Source: Arthrobacter sp. SLBN-83 | GTDB taxonomy: Bacteria; Actinomycetota; Actinomycetes; Actinomycetales; Micrococcaceae | Direction: 5' to 3' | DNA length: 64,000 bases | NCBI RefSeq assembly: GCF_006715285.1 | Contig: NZ_VFMX01000001.1 | Location: 2,418,001-2,482,000 of the forward strand | Part shown: piece after piece, positions 23,436 to 32,694 of the stretch | Layout of the letters: each line of letters starts with the position of its first letter | Position numbering within the stretch: the stretch's first letter is position 1 | Position numbers and translations under genes: made by a program | The notes under the pieces: model-generated | What the model saw: the letters and a program-made list of their open reading frames with translations, nothing else | The model's database searches: none | Told to the model about the DNA's origin: nothing

Positions 23436-25502
23436 ATGTCTGAAACTGCCCGCAAGTTCACCCTGTTGCCCATGCTCGGCCACACCAAGGGCAAGCGCAG
23501 CCCGGTCACATGCGCGCTCAAGTGCGACAACGCCTGCGCCGGGGACGTCTGCAACACCAGCTCCAACGGTTACTTCCGCGACATCGCCTCCGCCACCCTG
23601 TCCCGCCGCGCCGCCCTGGGCCTTGGGGCCGCCGGTGCCCTCGCCGTCGCCCTTAACTCAGTAGTGAACTCCGCCGAACCTGCCGCCGCCGCGGGCCTGT
23701 CCAAGGCCGCCAAGGAAGGCTTCGGCAACTCCAAGCTGCAGTTCACCGCCATCAAGCCGGTCGACAAGGCCGTCGACGCCTTCACCGTGCCGGAGGGCTT
23801 CACCTGGCAGCCGATCATCCGCTGGGGTGACCCGCTGTTCAGCGATTCCCCTGAGTTTGACCTGAACAACCAGACCGCGGCAGCCCAGGCCCGCCAGTTC
23901 GGCTACAACAACGACTACACCGACATCGTGGAAATCCCCGGCAGCAAGGGCCGCCGCGCCGTGCTGTTCACCAACCACGAGTACACCAATGAAAACATCA
24001 TGGTCCCCGCCGGCTACGATCCGGTCGAAACCCGTGCAATCGGCCGGGCCGCCCACGGCCTGGCCGTGGTGGAGCTGGAGCGCAAGAACACCACCAAGCC
24101 GTGGAGCTACGTGAAGGGCGCCCCGCTGAACCGCCGCTACCTTTCTGACACCACCTACGAACTGACCGGCCCGGTTGCCGGCTCGGCGCTGGTGAGGACC
24201 GTGGCCGACCCGTCCGGCCGCGCCATCAAGGGCACGTTCGGCAACTGCTCCGGCGGCACCACCCCCTGGGGCACCATCCTCTCCGGCGAGGAAAACTTCA
24301 ACGGCTACTTCGTGGCCGGCGGCACCTCGGCCGGCGACAAGCGCTATGGCCTCACCGCCAAGCCCACCGCCCGCCAGTGGGAACTGGACGATCCCCGCTT
24401 CGACACCCGCAACCCCGGCTACGAGAACGAGTCCAACCGCTTCGGCTGGATCGTGGAAGTGGATCCGTTCGACCCCACTTCCACCCCCAAGAAGCGCTCC
24501 GCCATGGGCCGTTTCAAGCATGAGGGTGCCAACGTGATCGTGGCCGAATCCGGCCACGTGGTGGCGTACATGGGCGACGACGAGAAGTTCGACTACCTCT
24601 ACAAGTTTGTTTCGAAGGGCAAGTACGTCGAGGGCGACCGCCGCAACAACATGAACCTTCTCTCCGAGGGCGATCTCTACGTCGCCAAGTTCACCGGTAA
24701 CTCACCTGCCACGGAGATCACCGGCACCGGCGCACTTCCCTCCGACGGTGCATTCGACGGATCAGGCGAATGGCTGCCCCTGGTGGTGGGCGGCAAGTCC
24801 GCCGTCCCGGGCATGTCCGTCGAGGAGGTCTTGGTGTACACCCGCCTGGCGGCGGACAAGGTGGGTCCCACCAAGATGGACCGCTGCGAGGACGTCCAGC
24901 CCAGCCTGCACACCGGCAAGGTCTACGTGGTCTGCACCAACAACTCCGACCGCGGCACCGGCACCAAGGAAGGCGCCACGGAGGTCAACCCGCGCACGCA
25001 GAACCGCGACGGTCACATCGTGGAAATCACCGAAGCCGGTGACCAGACGTCCACCAAGTTCAACTGGACCCTCCTGATGGTCTGCGGCGATCCCGCGCAG
25101 GGCGACGTCACCTACTTCTCCGGCTACCCGGTGGACAAGGTCTCGCCCATCTCCTGCCCGGACAACGTGGCCTTCGACTCCGTGGGCAACCTGTGGATCT
25201 CCACCGACGGTGCGCCTTCCGGCATCGGCTACAACGACGGCCTCTTCAAGGTCACCCTGGACGGCGCCGAGCGCGGCAAGGTGGAGCAGTTCCTGTCGGT
25301 CCCGCGCGACGCCGAAACCTGCGGCCCGGTCATCCACGACGACGAGCGCACCGTATTCGTCTCCGTGCAGCACCCGGGCGAGGAAGGCACCTTCGAGGCT
25401 CCGCACTCCTTCTTCCCGGACTACGTTCCGGCAGGTACGACGCCGGCACCCGGCAAGGTGCGCGCGCCCCGTCCCGCGGTGGTCCAGGTCTTCCGCGGCT
25501 GA
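23436..25502 (+). CDS. PhoX-family (DUF839) phosphatase, probably Tat-exported
   Basis: A 688-residue protein. A twin-arginine motif (TLSRRAALGLGAAGALAVAL) sits at about residues 54-75, unusually far in, after a leader with four cysteines (VTCALKCDNACAGDVCN), as seen in several actinobacterial PhoX-like proteins. The mature domain is the beta-propeller-like DUF839 fold with FTNHEYTNENI, GNCSGGTTPWGT and LSGEENFNGYF, the last including residues that bind Ca2+/Fe in PhoX. It should release phosphate from organic esters outside the cell. GGAAGG precedes the ATG, and a PhoP-box-like repeat lies upstream. Single gene transcription unit. Confidence 0.85.
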   Translation: MSETARKFTLLPMLGHTKGKRSPVTCALKCDNACAGDVCNTSSNGYFRDIASATLSRRAALGLGAAGALAVALNSVVNSAEPAAAAGLSKAAKEGFGNSKLQFTAIKPVDKAVDAFTVPEGFTWQPIIRWGDPLFSDSPEFDLNNQTAAAQARQFGYNNDYTDIVEIPGSKGRRAVLFTNHEYTNENIMVPAGYDPVETRAIGRAAHGLAVVELERKNTTKPWSYVKGAPLNRRYLSDTTYELTGPVAGSALVRTVADPSGRAIKGTFGNCSGGTTPWGTILSGEENFNGYFVAGGTSAGDKRYGLTAKPTARQWELDDPRFDTRNPGYENESNRFGWIVEVDPFDPTSTPKKRSAMGRFKHEGANVIVAESGHVVAYMGDDEKFDYLYKFVSKGKYVEGDRRNNMNLLSEGDLYVAKFTGNSPATEITGTGALPSDGAFDGSGEWLPLVVGGKSAVPGMSVEEVLVYTRLAADKVGPTKMDRCEDVQPSLHTGKVYVVCTNNSDRGTGTKEGATEVNPRTQNRDGHIVEITEAGDQTSTKFNWTLLMVCGDPAQGDVTYFSGYPVDKVSPISCPDNVAFDSVGNLWISTDGAPSGIGYNDGLFKVTLDGAERGKVEQFLSVPRDAETCGPVIHDDERTVFVSVQHPGEEGTFEAPHSFFPDYVPAGTTPAPGKVRAPRPAVVQVFRG

Positions 25503-25512
25503 CCCCTTTCGT

Positions 25513-25569
25513 TGCTCTATCACTTATGGTCCCCAAAACCCCGGTTTAGCGACCATAGGTGATAGAGCA
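25513..25569. repeat. Intergenic inverted repeat after the phosphatase gene
   Basis: TGCTCTATCACTTATGGTC (25513-25531) pairs with GACCATAGGTGATAGAGCA (25551-25569), with one mismatch over 19 bases and a 19-base loop. There is no T tract. It sits between two same-strand genes, 43 bases before menD. Confidence 0.65.
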
Positions 25570-25611
25570 TCCTAGGAGTGGGCGGGCGTTGGAGGGTGGC
25601 AGACTGGTTGG

Positions 25612-27405
25612 GTGACTTCGTTGAACGAGCCTGCCCCCGACGCCGCCTCCACAGACGCCCGAACCCCAAGTGCCGTGCACTCCCAGGACGAGCCTCAGCT
25701 TGACACAGCGGAGCTGAGCGCGTTGGCTGCGGCGCGGATCGCCGTCGAGGTCCTGCTCGACGGCGGCGTGCGGCACGTGGTGGTGTCGCCGGGTTCGCGG
25801 TCGGCCCCCATGGCCTACGCCCTGGCCGAGGCATCGGCGGGGGGCCGGGTGGATCTGCTGGTCCGGATCGATGAGCGGTCCGCGGGGTTCACGGCCCTGG
25901 GCCTGGCATTGTCCACCGGCTCGCCCGCAGGGGTCCTCACTACGTCCGGGACCGCCGTCGGAAACCTGATGCCGGCCGTCATGGAGGCCAACCATGCCGC
26001 CGTCCCGCTGATCGTCCTGTCCGCGGACCGGCCCGACGAGCTGCGCGGGACCGGGGCCAACCAGACCACGGTGCAGCCTGACCTGTTCGGCGAGCAGGTC
26101 CGGTTCGCCGCCGATGTCCCGGCCGGAAGCAATCCGCAGCGCGCCATCCAGACCGGCCTCTCCGCTGCCACCGGCGCCTTCCCGGAGCTGCCGCCCGGCC
26201 CGGTCCAGCTCAACCTCGCGTTCCGTGACCCCCTGGTTCCCGCTCCGGAAGAGAGGCTGCCCCAGGCGGTGGACCGGCAGCGCTACCGGGTGGGCACCGA
26301 GCCGCTGGTGATGAACCTTCCCCCGGCACCGGAGACCCTGCCCGAGCGGCGCACAGTGGTGCTGGCAGGACACGACGCCGGTCCGGTGGCCGAGGCGTTC
26401 GCCCGCGCCCACAACCTGCCGCTGCTGGCCGAGCCATCCTCCAACTCACGGTTCGGCCCCAATGCCGTGGGCCCGTACCGGCTGCTGCTTGAGCACTTCG
26501 GGCCCGGCTCGGCGCAGCCGGTTGAGCGCGTGGTGCTGTTCGGCAGGCCTACCCTTTCCCGCCCGGTGGCCGCGCTCCTGGCCCGGTCCGACGTCGAATC
26601 AGCCCTGTACCAGCCGGTTCCGGTGGCCTGGTACGAGCCCGGGCGCCGCACCGAGCTGCCGCTGGAGAACCTCGCGGACTTGGCTGATTTCGCCGGCCGC
26701 GGCGCACCGGACTGGCTGGACACGTGGCTGCTCGCCGGTTCGGCCGCGCAGCACGCACTGGACCAGGTGTTGTCCGCGGAGGCCGCCGCCACGGGTCCTT
26801 CCGTCGCCTCGCTGGTGTGGAAGAACGCCCGCGGCCAGCTGCTGCTCGGTTCCTCGAACGGCATCCGGGACGTGGACCTTGCAGGCCTGCCTGCCCCGGA
26901 CCCCGCCGCCACCGTGTACGCCAACCGTGGCCTGGCCGGCATCGACGGCACCATCTCCACCGCCACCGGCATCGCCCTGGGCGGCCGGCAGGAAACCACC
27001 GTGCTGCTGGGCGACGTGACCTTCCTGCATGACGCCGGCGGCCTCCTGCTCGGCGTGGGGGAGGAGCAGCCGGACCTGCGGATCGTGGTCCTGAATGATT
27101 CCGGCGGCGCCATCTTCGGCCTGCTCGAACACGGGGGCGTGGAAGAAAGCGGCCGTTACGGGGACGCCGTCGAACGGCTCTTCGGCACCCCGCACTCCGT
27201 GGACATCGCGGCACTCGCCGCAGCGTACGGCGTCGGGCATTCACTGGTAAGTACGACGGCGGGACTCGCCGAAGCGCTCGATCGGCCTGTACAGGGGCGC
27301 AGCATTGTGGAGGTCCGCACGGACCGCCGGTCGCTCCGGCAGCTCCATGCCAGGATCAAGGAAGCCGTGGCCGCTGCGGTGGAGGCCGTTCTCTCCGGGC
27401 AGTAG
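25612..27405 (+). CDS. menD: 2-Succinyl-5-enolpyruvyl-6-hydroxy-3-cyclohexene-1-carboxylate synthase
   Basis: A 597-residue ThDP-dependent enzyme that condenses 2-oxoglutarate with isochorismate in menaquinone synthesis. The N-terminal domain has VSPGSRSAPMAYAL and RIDERSAGFTALGLA, classic MenD motifs including the catalytic Glu, and the ThDP-binding C-terminal domain has ANRGLAGIDGTISTATGIAL and LNDSGGAIFGLLEHG. The first 35 residues are a variable polar leader. The GTG at 25612 starts TSLNEPAPDAAS. menF, which supplies isochorismate, lies at 30409-31803 on the other strand. Confidence 0.92.
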   Translation: MTSLNEPAPDAASTDARTPSAVHSQDEPQLDTAELSALAAARIAVEVLLDGGVRHVVVSPGSRSAPMAYALAEASAGGRVDLLVRIDERSAGFTALGLALSTGSPAGVLTTSGTAVGNLMPAVMEANHAAVPLIVLSADRPDELRGTGANQTTVQPDLFGEQVRFAADVPAGSNPQRAIQTGLSAATGAFPELPPGPVQLNLAFRDPLVPAPEERLPQAVDRQRYRVGTEPLVMNLPPAPETLPERRTVVLAGHDAGPVAEAFARAHNLPLLAEPSSNSRFGPNAVGPYRLLLEHFGPGSAQPVERVVLFGRPTLSRPVAALLARSDVESALYQPVPVAWYEPGRRTELPLENLADLADFAGRGAPDWLDTWLLAGSAAQHALDQVLSAEAAATGPSVASLVWKNARGQLLLGSSNGIRDVDLAGLPAPDPAATVYANRGLAGIDGTISTATGIALGGRQETTVLLGDVTFLHDAGGLLLGVGEEQPDLRIVVLNDSGGAIFGLLEHGGVEESGRYGDAVERLFGTPHSVDIAALAAAYGVGHSLVSTTAGLAEALDRPVQGRSIVEVRTDRRSLRQLHARIKEAVAAAVEAVLSGQ

Positions 27406-27429
27406 TCTTTCGACGCGGAAATTACCCCA

Positions 27430-27489
27430 CGACGCGCAAATGCCCTGGCGCTCCCGAAATTCGGGTAGCGACAGGGCATTTGCGCGTCG
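27430..27489. repeat. Inverted repeat between convergent menD and ABC transporter genes
   Basis: CGACGCGCAAATGCCCTG (27430-27447) is mirrored by CAGGGCATTTGCGCGTCG (27472-27489), with the inner CTCCCGAA/TTCGGGTAG extending the stem. It can serve as a two-way terminator. The right arm has a degenerate relative at 55589-55610. Confidence 0.7.
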
Positions 27490-27498
27490 AAAATGAGG

Positions 27499-28275
27499 TC
27501 AGAGCACGCGGCCCAGGAACTCCTTGGTGCGCGCATGCTGCGGGTTTGCGATGATTTCACGGGGGTCGCCCGATTCCACCACCACGCCGCCATCCATGAA
27601 GGTCAGGGTGTCCCCGACCTCGCGGGCGAAGCCGATCTCGTGGGTCACCACGATCATGGTCATGCCCGACTTGGCCAGGTCCTTCATCACGTTCAGGACA
27701 TCGCCCACCAGCTCCGGGTCGAGCGCCGATGTGGGCTCATCGAAGAGCATGAGCTCCGGCTCCATGGCAAGGGCACGGGCAATGGCGACACGCTGCTGCT
27801 GGCCGCCGGAGAGCTGGGAGGGGTAGTGGCCGGCGCGGTCGCCGAGCCCCACCCGGTCCAGCAACTCCAGCGCACGCTTTTGGGCCTCCGACTTGGACTG
27901 CCCCTTCACATGGACCGGCGCTTCCATCACGTTCTGGAGCGCGGTCTTGTGAGGGAACAGGTTGAACCGCTGGAACACCATGCCAATTTCGCGGCGCTGG
28001 GCGGCGATTTCCTTGGTCTTGAGGTCGTGGAGCTTGCCGTTGACCTCGCGGTAGCCGATCAGTTGGCCGCCTACGGAGATCCGCCCGGCGCTGATGCTTT
28101 CCAGGAGGTTTACGCAGCGCAGCATGGTGGACTTGCCGGACCCCGAAGGCCCGATCACCACCGACACCTCGCCCTGGTTGACGGTCATGTCGATACCCCG
28201 AAGCACATGGTGGTGGCCGTAGTACTTATGGAGGCCCTCGATCTTGACCAGCGGCTTTTCTGCTGTGATCGTCAT
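27499..28275 (-). CDS. Polar amino acid ABC transporter, ATP-binding protein
   Basis: A 258-residue ATPase with Walker [12 protein letters not shown], signature [15 protein letters not shown], Walker [15 protein letters not shown] and His switch [11 protein letters not shown], closest to GlnQ/ArtP-type ATPases. It is the last gene of a three-gene minus-strand operon and overlaps the permease gene by 4 bases. It powers uptake of a polar amino acid such as glutamate or glutamine; the exact cargo cannot be told from the ATPase. Confidence 0.9.
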   Translation of the reverse strand: MTITAEKPLVKIEGLHKYYGHHHVLRGIDMTVNQGEVSVVIGPSGSGKSTMLRCVNLLESISAGRISVGGQLIGYREVNGKLHDLKTKEIAAQRREIGMVFQRFNLFPHKTALQNVMEAPVHVKGQSKSEAQKRALELLDRVGLGDRAGHYPSQLSGGQQQRVAIARALAMEPELMLFDEPTSALDPELVGDVLNVMKDLAKSGMTMIVVTHEIGFAREVGDTLTFMDGGVVVESGDPREIIANPQHARTKEFLGRVL

Positions 28276-29231
28276 CGTGCACTCTCCTCGGGGAAATCCG
28301 TTTTCATCGACCGCTGAGCGTCGGCGCCGGCGCCTGCTGCTTTAGCAGCAGCAGGGTTCATGGCTGCCGGTGCGGCATTGTCTACGCCCTTGCCGTAGTA
28401 CGCCTCAAGGTAGTGCTGGCCCACCATGAGGATGCTGGTGACCAGGAGGTACCAGAAGGCGGCAACGATCAGGAGCGGGATCGGAAGGTAGATCCGGTTG
28501 GCAAGGGCATTGGTGGCGAACGTCAGGTCCAGGGTGAACGGGACGGCGAGGACCAGGGACGTGGTCTTCAGCATGCCGATCGTTTCGTTGCCCGTTGGCG
28601 GCACGATGATCCGCATGGCCTGCGGCAGGATGATCCGCCACATGATCTTGCCCTTGGACATGCCCAGCGCCTCGGCGGCTTCCTGCTGGCCCTTGTCCAC
28701 GGACTTGAGGCCGGCACGGAAGATCTCCGCGAGGTACGCGGACTCGTTGAGGCCCAGGCCGAGGATCGCGGGGATCAGGCCCTTGCTGGGATCCGACAGC
28801 GCGTAGCTGAAGAGTTCCGGCCCAAACGGGATACCCAGGGTGAAGGCCGGATAGAGAACCGTCACCAGGCCCCAGAACACCAGCTGCGTGTAGACAGGGG
28901 TTCCACGGAAGAACCACACCCACACCCAGCTGGTCCAGCGGAACACCGGGTTGTCAGACTGCCGCATTACCGCGAGCAGGATCGCCAGGACAATGGCCAA
29001 AACCATCGATGCGACCGTCAGCAGGAGGGTCCAGCCCACACCCTGGACAACCTTCACGTCCAGGATGTAGGTGCCCACAATATCCCAGCGGAAGTTGGGA
29101 TTGGTGAACAGGCTCTGCAGGAATGCCGCCACCAGGAGAAGGATGATAACGGCGCTGACCCACCGGCCGGGGTGGCGGACCGGCACTGACTTGTTCAGTA
29201 CCGGCTCGTCCCGGTGTTGATGGTGTTCCAT
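28272..29231 (-). CDS. Polar amino acid ABC transporter, permease
   Basis: A permease of about 320 residues with one leading membrane segment (about 20-42) before the HisM/GlnP-type core; the EAA loop reads [20 protein letters not shown], docking to the ATPase. Unlike two-permease systems it appears to work as a homodimer. ATG 29231 was taken as start; an in-frame TTG at 29270 overlaps the upstream stop and would add 13 residues. The C-terminus carries an Ala-rich tail ([20 protein letters not shown]). Middle gene of the operon. Confidence 0.85.
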   Translation of the reverse strand: MEHHQHRDEPVLNKSVPVRHPGRWVSAVIILLLVAAFLQSLFTNPNFRWDIVGTYILDVKVVQGVGWTLLLTVASMVLAIVLAILLAVMRQSDNPVFRWTSWVWVWFFRGTPVYTQLVFWGLVTVLYPAFTLGIPFGPELFSYALSDPSKGLIPAILGLGLNESAYLAEIFRAGLKSVDKGQQEAAEALGMSKGKIMWRIILPQAMRIIVPPTGNETIGMLKTTSLVLAVPFTLDLTFATNALANRIYLPIPLLIVAAFWYLLVTSILMVGQHYLEAYYGKGVDNAAPAAMNPAAAKAAGAGADAQRSMKTDFPEESAR

Positions 29232-29266
29232 GTGCACGCCTGACTTGTCGTCGGTAACGCGAAAAC

Positions 29267-30220
29267 TCAAGACTTAACCGCCGGGTTGACCTCGGACTTG
29301 GTGATGGCGCCCTCGGAGTTGCCCCAGCCGTCCAGGATCTTCTTGTAGGAGCCGTCTTCCATCAGCTTGGTGACGGTCTTCTGGATAACGTCGGCCCAGG
29401 CGGTGTCGGCCTTGGCCACAGCGATGCCCTGGGGAGCGGAATCGTAGACGTCACCGAGCTTCTCGAGCTGGCCGTTGGTCTGGGTCAGGGCGTAGCCAAT
29501 GATGGGGGAGTCGGCGGCCATGGCGTCGATGCTGCCGTTGACCAGGCGGGTGGTGACGTCCGTCTGGTTCTTCAGGGTGACGATGTCGATGGGCTTCTTG
29601 CCCTCAGCCACGCACTTCTTGTTGCGGTCGGAAAGGTCCGGGTCTTCCTGGACGGTACCGGTCTGCACGCCGATGGACTTTCCGCACACATCGTCGAGGG
29701 AGAACTTGTTGGGGTTGCCCTTCTTAACAGCCCAGGCGGTGCCGGCGTTGAAGTAGCTGACCATGTTCACTGCGCCCAGGCGCTCCGGGTTGATGGTGAA
29801 CGAGGAGATGCCCAGGTCGTACTTGGGGCCGAGGGCCGGGAGGATGCCGGTGAACTCTGCGGTCTGGACCTGGACTTTGAGGCCCAGGGTGGCGCCGATG
29901 GCCTTGGCGATGTCCACGTCGTAGCCAACCGGAGTCTGGCCATCCGGACCCAGGAACTCGGCCGGGGCGTAGCTGGTGTCGGAGCCCACCGTGATGGTGC
30001 CCTTGGACTTGATGGCGTCCGGGACCATGGCGGCCAGGGCATCGTCCTTCTTGACCGTGCTGGGATCAAAGCTGGTGCTGGCGCTGCCTGAAGAGGTGGC
30101 CGCGCTGGAGGGACCCGTTTCCGAGGCGTTCGTGCATGCTGAGAGGGCCAGGGCGCTGATGGCGATCATAGTGGCAGCGGTCAGCTTGGAGGTGCCCAGG
30201 AGGGTACGGGGAGTCTGCAT
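29267..30220 (-). CDS. Polar amino acid ABC transporter, substrate-binding lipoprotein
   Basis: A 317-residue family 3 solute-binding protein. The signal peptide ends in the lipobox-like LALSAC, so it is a lipoprotein anchored outside the membrane. Domain landmarks are GTITVGSDTSYAPAEFLG, GYDVDIAKAIGATLGLK and LGISSFTINPERL; the latter has Ser/Thr positions typical of amino acid binding. It is the first gene of the minus-strand operon, with an AT-rich promoter region at 30221-30300. Glutamate/glutamine-like cargo is the best guess. Confidence 0.87.
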   Translation of the reverse strand: MQTPRTLLGTSKLTAATMIAISALALSACTNASETGPSSAATSSGSASTSFDPSTVKKDDALAAMVPDAIKSKGTITVGSDTSYAPAEFLGPDGQTPVGYDVDIAKAIGATLGLKVQVQTAEFTGILPALGPKYDLGISSFTINPERLGAVNMVSYFNAGTAWAVKKGNPNKFSLDDVCGKSIGVQTGTVQEDPDLSDRNKKCVAEGKKPIDIVTLKNQTDVTTRLVNGSIDAMAADSPIIGYALTQTNGQLEKLGDVYDSAPQGIAVAKADTAWADVIQKTVTKLMEDGSYKKILDGWGNSEGAITKSEVNPAVKS

Positions 30221-30408
30221 TTCTTACCTTTTGTTGCAGGGGCTATGAGGTACTAACGCGGCTTATAGTGTAACGCTCAACAAGAGAGGTACGTCACACG
30301 CAACTAAGTTTCACTATTGGATAACTGTAGTGGGGACAAAATCAAGCCTTCCAGAGCGGGAGCAGTCTGTCATTCCAGACTCCTTCCCACTAAAGGGCTG
30401 AAGGAACG
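30221..30408. other. Intergenic region between menF and the ABC operon
   Basis: AT-rich for this genome. Read on the minus strand it holds TATAAG about 45 bases before the lipoprotein ATG, a likely -10 box, without a clear -35. CACTA/TAGTG (30312-30332) forms a weak inverted repeat reminiscent of nitrogen-regulator sites, but five-base arms are not enough to call one. Confidence 0.35.
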
Positions 30409-31803
30409 TCAGCTGCTGATGCCCAGCGACTCCAGCATCGGCCGGAACTTGGCCCACGTTTCCGCCAGCTCCGCCTCCGGCTGCGAACCGTCCACGATGC
30501 CGCAGCCGGCATACAGCCGCACGGTCTCAGGCGACTCGATGACGGCACCGCGCAGCGCAATGCCCCACTCCCCGTTGCCGGCCGCATCCAGCCAGCCCAC
30601 CGGACCGGCATACGGGCCGCGGTCCAGGTGCTCCAGTTTGCGGATCAGCTCACCCGCCACGCGGGTGGGTGTTCCGCACACGGCGGCGGTGGGGTGCAGG
30701 GCGTTGATCAGGGCCAGGCAGGTGGGCACGTGGCCCTCCACCTCGGTAAGTTCCGCCTTGACGTCCGAGGCCAGGTGCCAGACGTTGGGGAGTTCCAGGA
30801 TGAACGGCTCGTCGTGGGCATTCATCGCTTCGGAGAACGGTGCCAGCTGCTTGGTGAGGGACTGGATGGCGATCTCATGTTCGTGCCGCTGCTTGTCAGA
30901 GCCGGCGAGCACCCGCGTCGCGTAGTCCATTGGGGAGCCGTCCTCGCCGTGCGCGTCGCGGCGGTCAAGGGTGCCGGCCAGCACGCGGGCCTGGGCGGTG
31001 CGCCCCTCCACCTGGATCAGCATCTCGGGCGTGGCCCCCACCAGCCCGTCCACCCCATACGTCCAGCACTCGCGGTACCGGGCGGCGAGTTCGCGCAGGA
31101 CGTCTGCAGCATGTACGCCGGAAGGAATAGTTGCCACCACGTCCCGGGCCAGCACCAGCTTCTCCAGGGCGCCCGTGCGGATCTCGGCAACCCCTGCAGC
31201 CACCGCATCCATCCAGGCTTCCTCGCTGAGCGACCCGGTGTGCAGCGTTGCGCCGGCGGCCAGGGGGAGGGGGCGTACGACGGCGCCGACCGCCGGGTGG
31301 GGCACGGCACCGGGGGAAGCGTTCCCGGCGGAGTCCGCTGCCGCCGTCGCGCCTTCCGTGACAGGACGGGGAGCGCTGCTGAGCCAGCGGTCCAGGGCGG
31401 CGAGGGCCGTCTCTTCGGTGAGCGGGCCGCCGTCGAACGTCAACTGGGTGAGCCAGGACTGGTTGTCCCGGACGCCCACCACGATCTCCGGCACGATCAG
31501 CCGGGATTCGTGGGCGGAAGTCTTGGAAAAAGCGAAGGAGCCAAAAGCCACGGGGCCGGTGCCGGGCAACTCCACGGAGTCCGTGACGTCCGCCTCCAGG
31601 ACCAGGTGCCGCCACCAGATGTCCGCCTCCAGGAAGCGGTCCGGGCCGGTGGCGGTGAAGCGACCTATCTCACCGAAGCCCGCCAGGCCGGCTTCGCGGC
31701 GGGTCCAGCAGAGAACGTCGTCCCGGACCAGGAACGAAGGCAGCCCCCCGGGGAACGCTTTGCCATCCAGGGGGACTGTCAAGGTGCGGAACGTGCTCGT
31801 CAT
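30409..31803 (-). CDS. menF: Isochorismate synthase
   Basis: A 464-residue chorismate-binding enzyme that turns chorismate into isochorismate, the first step of menaquinone synthesis. The C-terminal half has the family blocks VGATPEMLIQVEG, RVLAGTLDRR, SDKQRHEHEIAI, ALHPTAAVCGTPT, GPYAGPVGWLD and LYAGCGIVDGS. The N-terminal half is divergent, as usual. It is divergent from menG, with starts 108 bases apart, so a shared control region is possible. Salicylate or siderophore synthesis is less likely because no such genes are nearby. Confidence 0.9.
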   Translation of the reverse strand: MTSTFRTLTVPLDGKAFPGGLPSFLVRDDVLCWTRREAGLAGFGEIGRFTATGPDRFLEADIWWRHLVLEADVTDSVELPGTGPVAFGSFAFSKTSAHESRLIVPEIVVGVRDNQSWLTQLTFDGGPLTEETALAALDRWLSSAPRPVTEGATAAADSAGNASPGAVPHPAVGAVVRPLPLAAGATLHTGSLSEEAWMDAVAAGVAEIRTGALEKLVLARDVVATIPSGVHAADVLRELAARYRECWTYGVDGLVGATPEMLIQVEGRTAQARVLAGTLDRRDAHGEDGSPMDYATRVLAGSDKQRHEHEIAIQSLTKQLAPFSEAMNAHDEPFILELPNVWHLASDVKAELTEVEGHVPTCLALINALHPTAAVCGTPTRVAGELIRKLEHLDRGPYAGPVGWLDAAGNGEWGIALRGAVIESPETVRLYAGCGIVDGSQPEAELAETWAKFRPMLESLGISS

Positions 31804-31911
31804 GATGAGACAACACTACTCCCGCGTAGGGCGCGGCCCTCCCGGCGCCCGGCGGGAACCGGGGGTGCAGCAGGGCTGGTCAGGAGCGTCAGGAACATTT
31901 GAGACAATGTC

Positions 31912-32691
31912 ATGGTGAACCGAGCATCCTTGGATAAGCGTCCGGACGAAGTAGCCACCATGTTTGACGATGTCGCACCGAAATACGACGTCGTCAATGA
32001 TGTCCTCTCCATGGGGCAGACCCGCCGCTGGCGGAAGATCGTGGTGGATGCCATGGAAGTCTCAAAGGGCCAGCGGGTCCTGGATCTCGCGGCCGGAACC
32101 GGCACCTCAAGTGAGCCATATGCCGATGCCGGCATAGATGTGGTTGCCTGCGACTTCTCCCTCGGGATGCTCAAGGTGGGCAAGCGCCGCCGCCCGGACA
32201 TTAACTTCGTGGCCGGGGACGCCACCAACCTGCCGTTCGCCGACAACACCTTTGACGCAAGCACCATCTCCTTTGGCCTCCGCAACGTCAACGAACCCAA
32301 GAAGGCATTGCAGGAGATGCTGCGCGTCACCAAACCCGGCGGCCGCGTGGTCATCGCCGAGTTCTCGCAGCCCGTCGTTCCGCTGTGGCGCACCATGTAC
32401 ACCGAGTACCTGATGCGGGCGCTGCCCGCGATTGCCACCAAGGTTGCCTCCAACCCGGACGCCTACGTCTACCTCGCCGAATCCATCCGCGCCTGGCCGG
32501 ACCAGGACCACCTGGCTGCCTGGCTGCAGGAAAGCGGCTGGGAAAGGGTCACCTACCGCAACCTCACCGGCGGCATCGTCGCCGTGCACCGCGCGTTCAA
32601 GCCTGCCGATTCCTCGCCTGAGGGCGCTGCCGCCGCCATCGCCGCCCACAAGGGCCCGGTGGCCAAGCTGCGCCGCAACATCGTCCGCTGA
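31912..32691 (+). CDS. menG: Demethylmenaquinone methyltransferase
   Basis: A 259-residue class I SAM methyltransferase of the UbiE/MenG family, adding the ring methyl group in the last step of menaquinone synthesis. Motif I is [11 protein letters not shown], and the family signatures [17 protein letters not shown] and [17 protein letters not shown] are present. GACAAT lies three bases before the ATG and six before the GTG at 31915, so a leaderless start at 31915 is possible. It leads an operon with the reductase and polyprenyl synthase genes. Confidence 0.92.
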   Translation: MVNRASLDKRPDEVATMFDDVAPKYDVVNDVLSMGQTRRWRKIVVDAMEVSKGQRVLDLAAGTGTSSEPYADAGIDVVACDFSLGMLKVGKRRRPDINFVAGDATNLPFADNTFDASTISFGLRNVNEPKKALQEMLRVTKPGGRVVIAEFSQPVVPLWRTMYTEYLMRALPAIATKVASNPDAYVYLAESIRAWPDQDHLAAWLQESGWERVTYRNLTGGIVAVHRAFKPADSSPEGAAAAIAAHKGPVAKLRRNIVR

Positions 32692-32694
32692 CCT

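Noticed and set aside
30312..30332. Nitrogen-regulator (AmtR-like) box before the amino acid ABC operon
   Set aside because: Only five-base arms match; too weak for a call.
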